Assembly (NCBI GenBank): GCA_015228975.1
Contig: JADGCN010000001.1
Span: forward strand, 1-64,000
Direction: 5' to 3'
From: Magnetococcales bacterium
GTDB taxonomy: Bacteria; Pseudomonadota; Magnetococcia; Magnetococcales; UBA8363
DNA: 64,000 nucleotides
Notes under the pieces: model-generated
What the model was told of the DNA's origin: nothing
Databases searched by the model: none
Seen by the model: the letters and a program-made list of their open reading frames with translations, nothing else
Program-made: the position numbers and the translations under genes
Part shown: positions 20,914 to 30,885 of the stretch, in pieces
How positions within the stretch are numbered: the stretch's first letter is position 1
How the letters are laid out: every line of letters starts with the position of its first letter

Positions 20914-22335
20914 ATGTGTGCAGCCAAACATGTGGTGGTTATCGGTGCGGGTCCGGGTGGGTATGCCGCGGCTTTCCTGGCGGCGGACCACGGGTTTCAG
21001 ACCACGCTCGTGGACAAACAGGCGCAGCCGGGGGGGGTGTGCCTGCATTGGGGGTGCATTCCCAGCAAAGCCTTGCTGCATGCCGCCAAAATCATCAACG
21101 AGGCCAAAGAGGCGGAAAATATCGGCATTCGCTTTCAAAAACCCGAGATCGATCTCGCGGCGTTGCGGGCGTGGAAAAACAAGGTGGTGGAGCGCTTGAC
21201 ATCGGGCCTGGGACAACAATGTCTCAAGCGCAAGGTGACCTTCATTCAGGGAACGGCAACCTTTCTGGCTTCGGACAGGATCGCGGTGCGGCAATCCAAT
21301 GGCGAAACGCGGGAATTGACTTACGACTCTTGCATCCTGGCCACCGGTTCCGTTTCGCGGTCGTTGCCGGAGTTTCCCTGGGACGCTCCGTGGGTGATGG
21401 ATTCCACCCGCGCCCTGGAACTGGAGTCCATCCCCGAACGGATGCTGGTGATTGGTGGCGGGGTCATCGGCTTGGAATTGGGATCGGTTTATGCCACCCT
21501 GGGCAGTCGCGTCAGCATCATGGAGATGACACCGGGTCTTTTGCCGGGGGCGGATCGCGATTTGGTGCGTCTGTTGGCCAAACGTGTCGCGGGCTGGGCG
21601 GACAAGGTGATGCTGGAAACCCGGGTCGAGGCGGTGGAATCCCTGGGTACGGCGGTCCGGGTCACGTTTTGCGACAAGGCGGGGAACAAACATGCGCAAG
21701 AATTTGATCGGGTGCTGGTGAGTGTGGGGCGTCTGCCCAATGCCACCGGCTTGGGGTTGGAGTATACCCGGGTGAAATTGGATCGGGGGTTCGTCAAGGT
21801 TGACAAGGGGATGCGCACGGATGATCCCCATATTTCCTGTATTGGCGATGTGGTGGGTGGTCCGATGTTGGCGCATAAGGCCTCCCACGAAGCCCGGGTG
21901 GCGGTTGAGGTTTTGGCTGGCAAAAAAAGCGCGTTCGATCCCCGGGGGATTCCGGCAGTGGCGTTTACCGATCCCGAAATGGCGTGGGTGGGAGTGACCG
22001 AAACCGAGGCGCAAAAACAGGGCATGGAGGTGAAAACGGTCCGATTCCCATGGGCGGCTTCCGGCAGGGCGCAAACCTTGAGCTTGGGGGATGGCGTGGA
22101 TGGGGTGACCAAGTTGATCATCGATCCCGGGACCCAACGTGTCTTGGGTATTGGCATTGTGGGTCAGGGTGCGGGCGATTTGATCGCCGAAGGGACGTTG
22201 GCCTTGGAGATGGGGGCGACGGCCTATGATCTGGCAGCTACCATTCATCCCCATCCAACGGTTTCGGAAACCATCATGGAGGCGGCTGATGTATTTCTCG
22301 GCCATTGCACCCACTATTTTGTTCCCAAGCGCTGA
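20914..22335 (+). CDS. lpdA: Dihydrolipoamide dehydrogenase (E3)
   Basis: VVIGAGPGGYAAAFLAAD, GGVCLHWGCIPSKALLH, HPHPTVSETIMEAA. Confidence 0.97.
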   Translation: MCAAKHVVVIGAGPGGYAAAFLAADHGFQTTLVDKQAQPGGVCLHWGCIPSKALLHAAKIINEAKEAENIGIRFQKPEIDLAALRAWKNKVVERLTSGLGQQCLKRKVTFIQGTATFLASDRIAVRQSNGETRELTYDSCILATGSVSRSLPEFPWDAPWVMDSTRALELESIPERMLVIGGGVIGLELGSVYATLGSRVSIMEMTPGLLPGADRDLVRLLAKRVAGWADKVMLETRVEAVESLGTAVRVTFCDKAGNKHAQEFDRVLVSVGRLPNATGLGLEYTRVKLDRGFVKVDKGMRTDDPHISCIGDVVGGPMLAHKASHEARVAVEVLAGKKSAFDPRGIPAVAFTDPEMAWVGVTETEAQKQGMEVKTVRFPWAASGRAQTLSLGDGVDGVTKLIIDPGTQRVLGIGIVGQGAGDLIAEGTLALEMGATAYDLAATIHPHPTVSETIMEAADVFLGHCTHYFVPKR

Positions 22336-22611
22336 CCATTCCTGATGTTGTCTTAAAGAAGTTTTGGCGTTTTTGTTTTCTTTCCCTGATCGGGATTTAA
22401 GAATCGTTAAGGCTAAAAAAGCATGGCCAACGTTGGTAAACGGGTGGTATAGTCCGCAACAACGTTTGTAGCCGGCTTTTGACGTGGGGGAAGTTAACGA
22501 TTGCAGGGATCCTGCTTGAAATGTTGGCTGGAGGGTTGGCTCAGGATCGAAAACCTGAACTAAAAAAATTGATCTTAAAGAGAGTGGGCGCAGCCCAAGA
22601 AAAGGGGCACC

Positions 22612-24966
22612 ATGACACATCACAACCAAGATTCGGGTATCGTCGTTCATCCACACTATTTCATCGATCAGGTTGTCAACGGCTATTGCCGGGATCCGTT
22701 TGCATTCTTGGGTATGCATACCCTTGAGGATGGAACCCTGGTGGTGCGTACCTTTCTCCCGGGTGCCCTGTACGTGGAGTTGGTCGATCGGGATACGGGC
22801 AAGAACATGGGCAGGATGGAGCCGATTCACGATTGGGGGTTGTATGGCATCCATCTGCGGCATCAAACCGAGCGGTTCAACCATCGTTTCACCGTTGATT
22901 TCGGAGCCGGTCCCGTACTTCTCGAAGATCCCTATCGGTTGCCACCCCAGTTGGGGGAAATGGATGTCTATTTGTTCTCCGAAGGGCGCCATTGGCGTCT
23001 TTATGAGCACATGGGCGCCCACCTGAAGAACGTCGATGGGGTGGAGGGAACCTTCTTCGCGGTATGGGCCCCGAATGCCCAGCGTGTCAGTGTCATCGGT
23101 AACTTCAACAATTGGGACGGACGCCGCCATCCCATGCGCTTGCGGCAGGAGTGCGGTGTGTGGGAATTGTTCATCCCTCACATTCGTTCCGGCGACCTGT
23201 ACAAGTTTGAGGTCAAGGGGCCGCACGGTGACTTGCAGCCCGACAAGGCCGATCCCTTCGCCTTTGCCGGGGAATTGCCACCGGGCAACGCCTCCATCGT
23301 TCAGGCGCCCAGCATCTACGAATGGGGCGACGGCGCCTGGATGGAAGCGCGAAAGAACCATAACTATTACAACAATCCCATGAGTATCTACGAACTCCAT
23401 CTGGGGTCGTGGCGCCGCAAGCCGGAAGAGGGTAACCGCAGCCTTTCCTATCGTGAAATCGCGGATGAGCTGGTCCCCTATATCCAGGATCTCGGTTTCA
23501 CCCATGTGGAATTTTTACCATTGTCGGAGTTCCCGTTCGAGGGTTCCTGGGGCTATCAACCAACGGGTCTGTACGCCCCCACCTGCCGCTACGGTCAGCC
23601 CGATGATTTGCGCTACCTGGTGGATCGCCTGCATCAGGCGGGCATTGGCGTCATCATGGATTGGGTTGTTGGCCATTTCCCCACCGATGGCCATGGTTTG
23701 GGACGATTTGATGGTACGGCCCTCTACGAACACGAAGATCCCCGTCGCGGATTCCATCCCGATTGGAATACCCTGGTGTACAACTTTGGCCGCAAAGAGG
23801 TCAGTAACTTCTTGATAGCCAATGCCCTGTACTGGATCGAACAGTTCCATCTCGATGCCCTGCGGGTCGATGCCGTGGCCTCCATGCTTTACCACGACTA
23901 TGCGCGGCAAAATGGCGAATGGATTCCCAACCAATATGGCGGCAAGGAAAATTTGGAGGCGATTGATTTCATTCGCACCCTCAATACCAAGGTTTACGAA
24001 GAGGGTCAGGGGGCGATCACCATCGCCGAAGAGTCCACGGCCTGGCCCCAGGTGTCGCGACCGATCGATTCGGGGGGGTTGGGGTTCGGATTCAAATGGA
24101 ACATGGGGTGGATGAACGATACCCTGGAATACATGCACAAGGAGCCGATTCACCGTTCGCACCACCACAACCATTTAACGTTCGGCATGCTGTATTGCTT
24201 CCACGAAAATTTCATATTGCCCCTGTCCCATGATGAAGTGGTCCATGGCAAAGGGTCGCTGTTGGATCAAATGACCGGGGATGCATGGCAAAAATTTGCC
24301 AATTTGCGCTGTTACTACACCTTCATGTTCGCCTATCCGGGCAAGAAACTGTTGTTCATGGGGGATGAATTCGCCCAGGGACAGCAATGGAACCATTTGG
24401 TGAGTCTGGATTGGCATCTCCTGGAAAGGGTACCGTTCCATCAGGGCGTGTTCCGTGTGATCCAGGATCTCAATCGCCTGTACCGCGGGTTGTTGTCCAT
24501 GCATGACCTGGATCATGAACCGGCTGGTTTCGAGTGGATCGAATGCAATGATCACCATCAAAGCATTCTGGCCTGGATCCGACGCGGACGCACGTCAGGG
24601 GATATTGTGATCGTCTGCAATTTCACCCCGGTGGTCCGGGGGAATTTCCACATCGGTGTCGCCAAGCCAGGGGTCTACACCGAAATCTTTAACAGCGATG
24701 CGGAAAAATATTCGGGATCCAATGTGGGTAACGGCGGTCAGGTGCAGACCGTGGAAGTCCCGGCCCATGGGCGGCAGCACTCGTTGGCGTTGACGCTGCC
24801 ACCGCTGGCGGGATTGATCTTGATCCATCAGCGCACGGGTGAGGATGATCGGGATTATGCGGACGGTTCTTCCGGGCAAGGTGTCCAGGACAGTGTTTCC
24901 CAATCCCATGCCCGGTTTCAGCACGGTGCCGGGAAATCTGAACAAGGGTACCCACCGGGACGGTGA
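22612..24966 (+). CDS. glgB: 1,4-alpha-glucan branching enzyme with short C-terminal extension
   Basis: FFAVWAPNAQRVSVIGNFNNWDGR, LRVDAVASMLYHDY, LPLSHDEVVHGK. Confidence 0.97.
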   Translation: MTHHNQDSGIVVHPHYFIDQVVNGYCRDPFAFLGMHTLEDGTLVVRTFLPGALYVELVDRDTGKNMGRMEPIHDWGLYGIHLRHQTERFNHRFTVDFGAGPVLLEDPYRLPPQLGEMDVYLFSEGRHWRLYEHMGAHLKNVDGVEGTFFAVWAPNAQRVSVIGNFNNWDGRRHPMRLRQECGVWELFIPHIRSGDLYKFEVKGPHGDLQPDKADPFAFAGELPPGNASIVQAPSIYEWGDGAWMEARKNHNYYNNPMSIYELHLGSWRRKPEEGNRSLSYREIADELVPYIQDLGFTHVEFLPLSEFPFEGSWGYQPTGLYAPTCRYGQPDDLRYLVDRLHQAGIGVIMDWVVGHFPTDGHGLGRFDGTALYEHEDPRRGFHPDWNTLVYNFGRKEVSNFLIANALYWIEQFHLDALRVDAVASMLYHDYARQNGEWIPNQYGGKENLEAIDFIRTLNTKVYEEGQGAITIAEESTAWPQVSRPIDSGGLGFGFKWNMGWMNDTLEYMHKEPIHRSHHHNHLTFGMLYCFHENFILPLSHDEVVHGKGSLLDQMTGDAWQKFANLRCYYTFMFAYPGKKLLFMGDEFAQGQQWNHLVSLDWHLLERVPFHQGVFRVIQDLNRLYRGLLSMHDLDHEPAGFEWIECNDHHQSILAWIRRGRTSGDIVIVCNFTPVVRGNFHIGVAKPGVYTEIFNSDAEKYSGSNVGNGGQVQTVEVPAHGRQHSLALTLPPLAGLILIHQRTGEDDRDYADGSSGQGVQDSVSQSHARFQHGAGKSEQGYPPGR

Positions 24967-25063
24967 GGCCGCTATTGTCGTTGGTCAGTGATTTCATATC
25001 GCCGGGATCGTGTACTCTCGATTCGAGAGTTGGACCGGCCATAAGTCTTGGAGGATTCGGTCC

Positions 25064-26542
25064 ATGTATGTTGTAACGATTTCTTCTGAACTGGCTCCCG
25101 CTGCCAAAGTGGGTGGCCTTGCCGATATGGTGTACGGGTTGTGCCGTGAAATCAGTATTCGCGGCCATACGGTCGAGGTCATCCTGCCCAAATATGATTG
25201 CATGCGTTATGACCATGTTTGGGGATTGGCGGTCTGTTATGATGACCTGTGGGTTCCCTGGTGGGGCGGGGCGATCCACTGTACGGTCTGGTCGGGCCAT
25301 GTCCATGGTCAGTTGTGTTTCTTCATCGATCCCCACTCCAATGATCATTTCTTCGATCGGGGATCCTTCTACGGCTTCTACGACGAGGCGACACGGTACG
25401 CTTTCTTTACCCGTGCCGCCCTGGAGTTCATGTACAAGTCAGGCAAACGCCCGGATATCATTCATTCCCATGATTGGCAGACGGGACTGGCCGCCGCCGT
25501 TCTCTATGAAATCTATGGCCCGCTGGGAATGAATACCACACGGGTGATCCACACCATTCACAATTTCAAACATCAAGGCCATGCCGGGGTCGAAGTGTTG
25601 CACGCCATCGGCCTCCATCGCCCGGAATACTACTTCTCCACCGAACGGATGGGGGATGATCACAATCCGTTTGCCATCAATTTCACCAAAGCGGCCATCG
25701 TCTATGCCAACTTCGTGACCACGGTTTCCCGCAAGCATGCCTGGGAGGCCATGTATACCGACCAGGGGTATGGCATGGGCCATACGTTGCACCGCTTCAG
25801 TTCCAAGTTTGGCGGCGTGCTGAATGGCTTGGATTACGAAATGTGGAATCCCGAATGGGATCCCCATATCCCGCATCACTATTCGGTGCGCGACCTGGAT
25901 GACCTGGAAGGCAAAGCGGCCAACAAGTCGGCTTTGCGCCATCGCCTGCTGCTGGAACAGTGTGATCGGCCCATCGTCGCCTATGTCGGGCGTTTGGACA
26001 CGCAAAAAGGTGTCCATCTGATCCGTCACGCCCTGTTCACCGCCATTCACAATCATGCCCAGTTCGTATTGCTGGGAACCAGCCCGGAATATGGTATCAA
26101 CGATTATTTCTGGCACCTGAAACATTATCTGAACGACAATCCCCATTGCCATCTCGAAATCGGCTTCAATGAAGAATTGTCGCGTTTGATTTATGCCGGC
26201 TCGGACATGTTCGTGGTCCCCAGTTTGTTTGAACCGTGTGGATTGACGCAATTGATCGCCATGCGCTACGGCACGGTTCCCATTGTTCGGGCGGTTGGTG
26301 GCTTGGTGGATACCGTCTTTGATTGGGATTATTCCCCGGTGCCGATGGAGGAACGGAACGGTTTCTCCTTCGAATCAGCCGATTATGGCGGCTTCGAAAC
26401 GGCCATGTTCCGCGCCTTGGGGTTGTACCGCAACTGGGAGTATTGGAAAAAAATTCGCGGCAATTGTATGCGTAAGGATTATTCATGGAATCATCCGGGA
26501 TTGGACTACCTCAACATTTACGAATTCATCCGGCATAAATAA
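25064..26542 (+). CDS. glgA: Glycogen/starch synthase
   Basis: SSELAPAAKVGGLADMVYGL, HSHDWQTGLAA, PSLFEPCGLTQLIAMRYGTVPIVRAVGGL. Confidence 0.96.
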   Translation: MYVVTISSELAPAAKVGGLADMVYGLCREISIRGHTVEVILPKYDCMRYDHVWGLAVCYDDLWVPWWGGAIHCTVWSGHVHGQLCFFIDPHSNDHFFDRGSFYGFYDEATRYAFFTRAALEFMYKSGKRPDIIHSHDWQTGLAAAVLYEIYGPLGMNTTRVIHTIHNFKHQGHAGVEVLHAIGLHRPEYYFSTERMGDDHNPFAINFTKAAIVYANFVTTVSRKHAWEAMYTDQGYGMGHTLHRFSSKFGGVLNGLDYEMWNPEWDPHIPHHYSVRDLDDLEGKAANKSALRHRLLLEQCDRPIVAYVGRLDTQKGVHLIRHALFTAIHNHAQFVLLGTSPEYGINDYFWHLKHYLNDNPHCHLEIGFNEELSRLIYAGSDMFVVPSLFEPCGLTQLIAMRYGTVPIVRAVGGLVDTVFDWDYSPVPMEERNGFSFESADYGGFETAMFRALGLYRNWEYWKKIRGNCMRKDYSWNHPGLDYLNIYEFIRHK

Positions 26543-26603
26543 ACAAGGGCAACGTGCCATTCGGTATGCCGGCAATGTTTGAAAGGCGAAAAGGAGCCTG
26601 AAC

Positions 26604-28067
26604 ATGATTGAACTGCCCGAGTATACCGGTGGTTTGCCCAATATTTCCGGGTCTGGCAAACTCTTGCAAGATTATCTCGCCGGTTCCAAAGACCAGCCGG
26701 TCTTCCTGGCCGACAGCGATGTGCGCTTCGCCGAGGTGCAAAGCGCTTTCGCCGTTGCCTTGCATATGCACCAGCCATTGATCCCCGCAGGCGGGGCCTC
26801 CCTGGAAACCGCGGAAATCATCAGTAATCTGAAACATATGATGGATCATCCCGGCATTGGCGACAATCATAACGCCACGGTGTTCCTGGATTGTTACCGG
26901 CGCATGGGACGTATATTGAAACAATTGATTCACGAAGGTCTGTCACCGCGTGTGATGCTGGACTATTCGGGGACGTTGTTTCATGGTTTGCGGCACATGG
27001 GGGCGGATGATGCCATGGCCGACCTGAAGGAAATCACCCAACATCCCGATTATCGGCGCAGCGTCGAATGGCTGGGTATCGGCTGGGGACATCCGGTGGC
27101 CCCATCGACCCCCGTGCAGGATTTTCGTTTGCATGTCGAGGCGTGGCGCCATCATTTCGCCGCCATCTTCGGTTTGGACGCCTTGAGTCGGGTCCGTGGT
27201 TTCTCCCCATCGGAAATGGCGCTCCCCAATCACCCCGATGTCGCCTGGAATTTTGTCAAAACCTTGAAGGATAACGGCTATCAGTGGGTGTTGGTGCAGG
27301 AACACACCGTGGAACAACCGGACAATGGGCATCATTCCAGGGATCCCCATATCCCGCATCGATTGGTGTGTACCCATTCCAACGGCCAGACCGAGAGCAT
27401 CATCGCCATCATCAAAACACAAGGCTCGGATACCAAATTGGTGGGGCAGATGCAGCCCTACTACGAGGCGAAAAGTTTGAATCGCCGCTCCTTGGCCGGA
27501 CGGATGATCCCCCCATTGGTCACACAAATCGCCGATGGGGAAAATGGTGGGGTGATGATGAATGAATTCCCCCCGAAATACAGGGATGTGGTGCGGGAGT
27601 GTTCCGGCAGTCGGCATCCGGCCATGAATGTGACCGAATATCTGGAACATCTGTTCGCCTCCGGGGTGAAAGAATCCGATCTGCCCGTGGTGCAACCGGT
27701 GTTGCAGCGGCGTATTTGGGAGCGCATGCAGCCGGGGGATGGGCCGGAAACCTTGGCCCGGGTGATCGCCAACCTGAAAAAAGAGGACCAGCGTTTCCAC
27801 ATGGATGGGGGATCCTGGACCCAATCCATTTCCTGGGTCAACGGCTATGAAAATGTCCTGGGGCCTATGGAAGAGTCAAGCGTGTTGTTTCATCGCAAAA
27901 TACCGAACCCGGAAGCGGTGGCGGGTGACTATCGCTATAAAAACGCCTTGTTCCATTTGCTGGCTTCGCAGACCAGTTGCTATCGCTATTGGGGGGAGGG
28001 GGAGTGGACCAATTTTGGTCGGGAAATCTGCCGTCGGACCAAGGCGATCTTACAGTACGATTTTTGA
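26604..28067 (+). CDS. Glycoside hydrolase family 57-type protein
   Basis: AVALHMHQPLIP N-terminal GH57 motif, GFSPSEMALPN; adjacent to glgB-glgA. Confidence 0.88.
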   Translation: MIELPEYTGGLPNISGSGKLLQDYLAGSKDQPVFLADSDVRFAEVQSAFAVALHMHQPLIPAGGASLETAEIISNLKHMMDHPGIGDNHNATVFLDCYRRMGRILKQLIHEGLSPRVMLDYSGTLFHGLRHMGADDAMADLKEITQHPDYRRSVEWLGIGWGHPVAPSTPVQDFRLHVEAWRHHFAAIFGLDALSRVRGFSPSEMALPNHPDVAWNFVKTLKDNGYQWVLVQEHTVEQPDNGHHSRDPHIPHRLVCTHSNGQTESIIAIIKTQGSDTKLVGQMQPYYEAKSLNRRSLAGRMIPPLVTQIADGENGGVMMNEFPPKYRDVVRECSGSRHPAMNVTEYLEHLFASGVKESDLPVVQPVLQRRIWERMQPGDGPETLARVIANLKKEDQRFHMDGGSWTQSISWVNGYENVLGPMEESSVLFHRKIPNPEAVAGDYRYKNALFHLLASQTSCYRYWGEGEWTNFGREICRRTKAILQYDF

Positions 28068-28215
28068 TTCGGGGTGATTGTTTCAGGCGGTTTGACGGGT
28101 TCCGGTGTCCTCGTGACACTGTAACCCGCCATCGTCAGCATGCATTTTGCATTCCATCCATAGCACTCGTCTGACAATCGTTAAACGTCATATTCCCGAC
28201 GCCTGGAGCCCGACC

Positions 28216-28422
28216 ATGATCGCCTTGCAAATCATTATCAAAAAAGACAGCTACGCCATCGCCCGTGCCCATGATGAGCAGGAATTGGTCTCCGATATTC
28301 AGCGCATGGAGGATGCCCTGAACATTTTTCGCGAGCTGACCATGCCTGAACATCACGCAGCTCCCGTGGATGGGGATGGATTCCCGTGGCAGGTCATGCC
28401 GGGTAAATTGAGTTGTCATTGA
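28216..28422 (+). CDS. Small hypothetical protein
   Basis: MIALQIIIKKDSYAIARAHDEQELVSDIQRMEDALNIFREL...; fits the gap but has no recognised family. Confidence 0.4.
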   Translation: MIALQIIIKKDSYAIARAHDEQELVSDIQRMEDALNIFRELTMPEHHAAPVDGDGFPWQVMPGKLSCH

Positions 28423-28497
28423 CACGATTTGGAATCGGTCTTTTGTATGGTCATGATTTTTTGGTTAGGAAGACGCATTTCCATAATAGGATAGCCT

Positions 28498-29619
28498 TTG
28501 AAAACCCATGCGAGAAAAGCAATAAGCCTCTTCTCGGGTGCCGGTGGAATGGACGTTGGCATTCGAGAAGCAAGTTTTAGCATTCTGGCCGAAATCGAAT
28601 TTGATGAACACTGTTGCGCAACTCTCAAGGCAAATGCAGCACGGCAACATACTGGAACCCGTGTATTTCATGAAGATATCCGAAATGTCGTGCCTTCGGA
28701 ACTACTTAAAGATCTTGAACTTGAAAAGGGTGAACTTGACCTCCTTTTCGGTGGGCCGCCATGCCAATCATTTTCCCTTGCGGGAAAACAGCTTGGCTTG
28801 ATGGACGAGCGCGGACCCTTGCTTTTTGAGATCATCCGATTTGCCAAGATGATAAGGCCAAAAGTGATTTTGCTTGAGCAGGTAAAGGGCTTACTTTCAT
28901 CAAAGGGAAGTGAGGCACGACGGGGTGAGGTGTTCGAGAAATTTCTGAGAGAACTTGAGGAAATCAGCTATACTCCAAAGTGGCGTGTTATACTAGCGGC
29001 AGACTATGGTGTCCCACAACTCAGAGAACGACTTTTTGTCATTGCGACTCGTGAACGGAATGGTTTTCTGTTTCCAGATAGAACTCACGCGCCAGTTGAG
29101 GAATGTAAAGGACTTTTCCCCTATGAACCTTATGTTGGGATAGGCGAGGTTATCTCGGGATTAGGAAATCCTGACCCAAAAATCCGTGGGAAAACAGTCT
29201 ATGAAAGAACTGATAGCCATGTGGATGTAACTCCAGAAAGAGACCGGGAACGGATCGCAAAAGTACCAGAAGGATCATATCTTGCAGCACAAACGCATCT
29301 TGGTGAAAAACTTATCCGTGGTTTATCCTCAAAGGACACTACAAAATACTTGCGACTTCATCGAGAACGACCATCAAATACACTTCGGTGTGGTGAAATT
29401 TTCTATCACCCTACAGAAGATAGATATTTGACGCCACGTGAATATATGAGAATTCATGGATACCCAGACGATTACATTCTCAAAGGCCCCATAAGGTCAA
29501 GAACTGGTTCAGTTCGTAATCTTGATCAGCACCGCCAAGTCGCAAATTCTGTCCCACCGCTTCTGGCAAAAATTATTGGGCTGCAGATAAAAAGGTTTTT
29601 GGATGAGCAAAATATTTGA
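28498..29619 (+). CDS. DNA (cytosine-5-)-methyltransferase
   Basis: ISLFSGAGGMDVGI, LLFGGPPCQSFSLAGKQ, RQVANSVPPLLAKIIG; TTG start. Confidence 0.97.
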   Translation: MKTHARKAISLFSGAGGMDVGIREASFSILAEIEFDEHCCATLKANAARQHTGTRVFHEDIRNVVPSELLKDLELEKGELDLLFGGPPCQSFSLAGKQLGLMDERGPLLFEIIRFAKMIRPKVILLEQVKGLLSSKGSEARRGEVFEKFLRELEEISYTPKWRVILAADYGVPQLRERLFVIATRERNGFLFPDRTHAPVEECKGLFPYEPYVGIGEVISGLGNPDPKIRGKTVYERTDSHVDVTPERDRERIAKVPEGSYLAAQTHLGEKLIRGLSSKDTTKYLRLHRERPSNTLRCGEIFYHPTEDRYLTPREYMRIHGYPDDYILKGPIRSRTGSVRNLDQHRQVANSVPPLLAKIIGLQIKRFLDEQNI

Positions 29620-30712
29620 ACTCTATGGATTCCGGCTGGATTGTTGGAATGATGAGGCTGCCAAAAATAGAGCGAAAGCGTGGTGCCCTTTTATGGATTC
29701 GGAATGTGATGGTGGTGGCAACCGCTATCTATCTGCAATTGATTTGAAGAGCAGCAACCACCTTCGCCGATATTTTCCGGGCAAAGACATCGTTCAATCC
29801 GGTGTTTGCTCTCTTCGTCTTCGAGAGGGAGAGCAGCCTTGGATTGTATGTCCTCGTCGCCTCCTGTCACTGAAAACGCAAATGCCATCGGATTACCAAT
29901 CCCATGTAAAAGCCGAGTTGGCTCAGCGCTCTGAACTTGAACCGAGGAAAGCATACCGCGCTTGGTCCGAAGTCAAAATGAAAATCGAGACTACGAATAA
30001 TGACGATGAAACAAAGTCTTTTGATTATACTTTCGATTACATCATAGCGGGGACAGTGCGAAAAAAAGTCTCGGAAATTGTGTCGTTAGTCGGAAATAGC
30101 GAGCGAGTTACACTAAGAATTGCAGAAGAAAATGGCTACACAATAGCTATGAGGGATGGAGAACGTTGGATTGACGATTTTCCTGCGGAGCCGATCATAA
30201 TTGTCGAGATCATGACCTCCAGCACGTCTGGAGGGGATAAGAAAAAGAGAACACAAATTGCAATGGCGTGCGAAGATGCAATCATTGACCCGGCAAATCA
30301 TAATGGTCCAAGTATTAACTATCGGCAAGTGTGGGCCAGAATGGTAAGTCAGCTTATCGTAAAATCGCAAGTAGGACTGGCATGGGGCGGCAGGACATTC
30401 TGGCTTCTTCAAGATGTGCTTGCGAATTACATCTCAAGCACAACTGCACTCGACCTATCCCGATATATTGCTAAATATCCGAATGAAGTTAATATACTTG
30501 CCTTTGGTTATGACGATGTGGATGGAGCGGATGCGAAACCGATTATGGAACTCGAAGATTCAACATTTTATTCCGGGCCAATCACCGAAAACGCTGGAGA
30601 TTCTCAAGCGAAGGGCTTCGTTGAGATAGTCAAGATCGGCGCTCCTCCCAACAAGGAACACCTCTGGCGTTCCTTATTCAAGAAGGCCCCATCTGGAATT
30701 CTACGGTTGTAA
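29603..30712 (+). CDS. Probable restriction endonuclease, NotI family-like
   Basis: Follows and overlaps the C5-MTase; four-Cys pattern AWCPFMDSECDGGGNR...GVCSLR...WIVCPRRL resembles the NotI-type Cys4 metal site. Confidence 0.75.
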   Translation: MSKIFELYGFRLDCWNDEAAKNRAKAWCPFMDSECDGGGNRYLSAIDLKSSNHLRRYFPGKDIVQSGVCSLRLREGEQPWIVCPRRLLSLKTQMPSDYQSHVKAELAQRSELEPRKAYRAWSEVKMKIETTNNDDETKSFDYTFDYIIAGTVRKKVSEIVSLVGNSERVTLRIAEENGYTIAMRDGERWIDDFPAEPIIIVEIMTSSTSGGDKKKRTQIAMACEDAIIDPANHNGPSINYRQVWARMVSQLIVKSQVGLAWGGRTFWLLQDVLANYISSTTALDLSRYIAKYPNEVNILAFGYDDVDGADAKPIMELEDSTFYSGPITENAGDSQAKGFVEIVKIGAPPNKEHLWRSLFKKAPSGILRL

Positions 30713-30817
30713 ATATGGGAAATTAGGCTGTGTTGAGAACAGGGCGGTCGGAGTCGTTTAGGGAAACTCAATGTTTCCAATGTTTAGCCTGAGACATCCA
30801 GTTACCAATGTACTAAC

Positions 30818-30855
30818 ATTCGCAACGATGTTTCAATATCCTTCCAAGTCGTGAC
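30818..30855 (-). repeat. Dispersed intergenic repeat, copy A
   Basis: Reverse strand GTCACGACTTGGAAGGATATTGAAACATCGTTGCGAAT, similar to 43885..43920. Confidence 0.6.
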
Positions 30856-30885
30856 ATTAATCCCATCCCCTTCCCTTGTCCCCCA

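Noticed and set aside
20734-23505. 923-aa minus-strand ORF
   Set aside because: Antisense to aceF, lpdA and glgB, which have clear family motifs; composition typical of a GC-rich shadow frame
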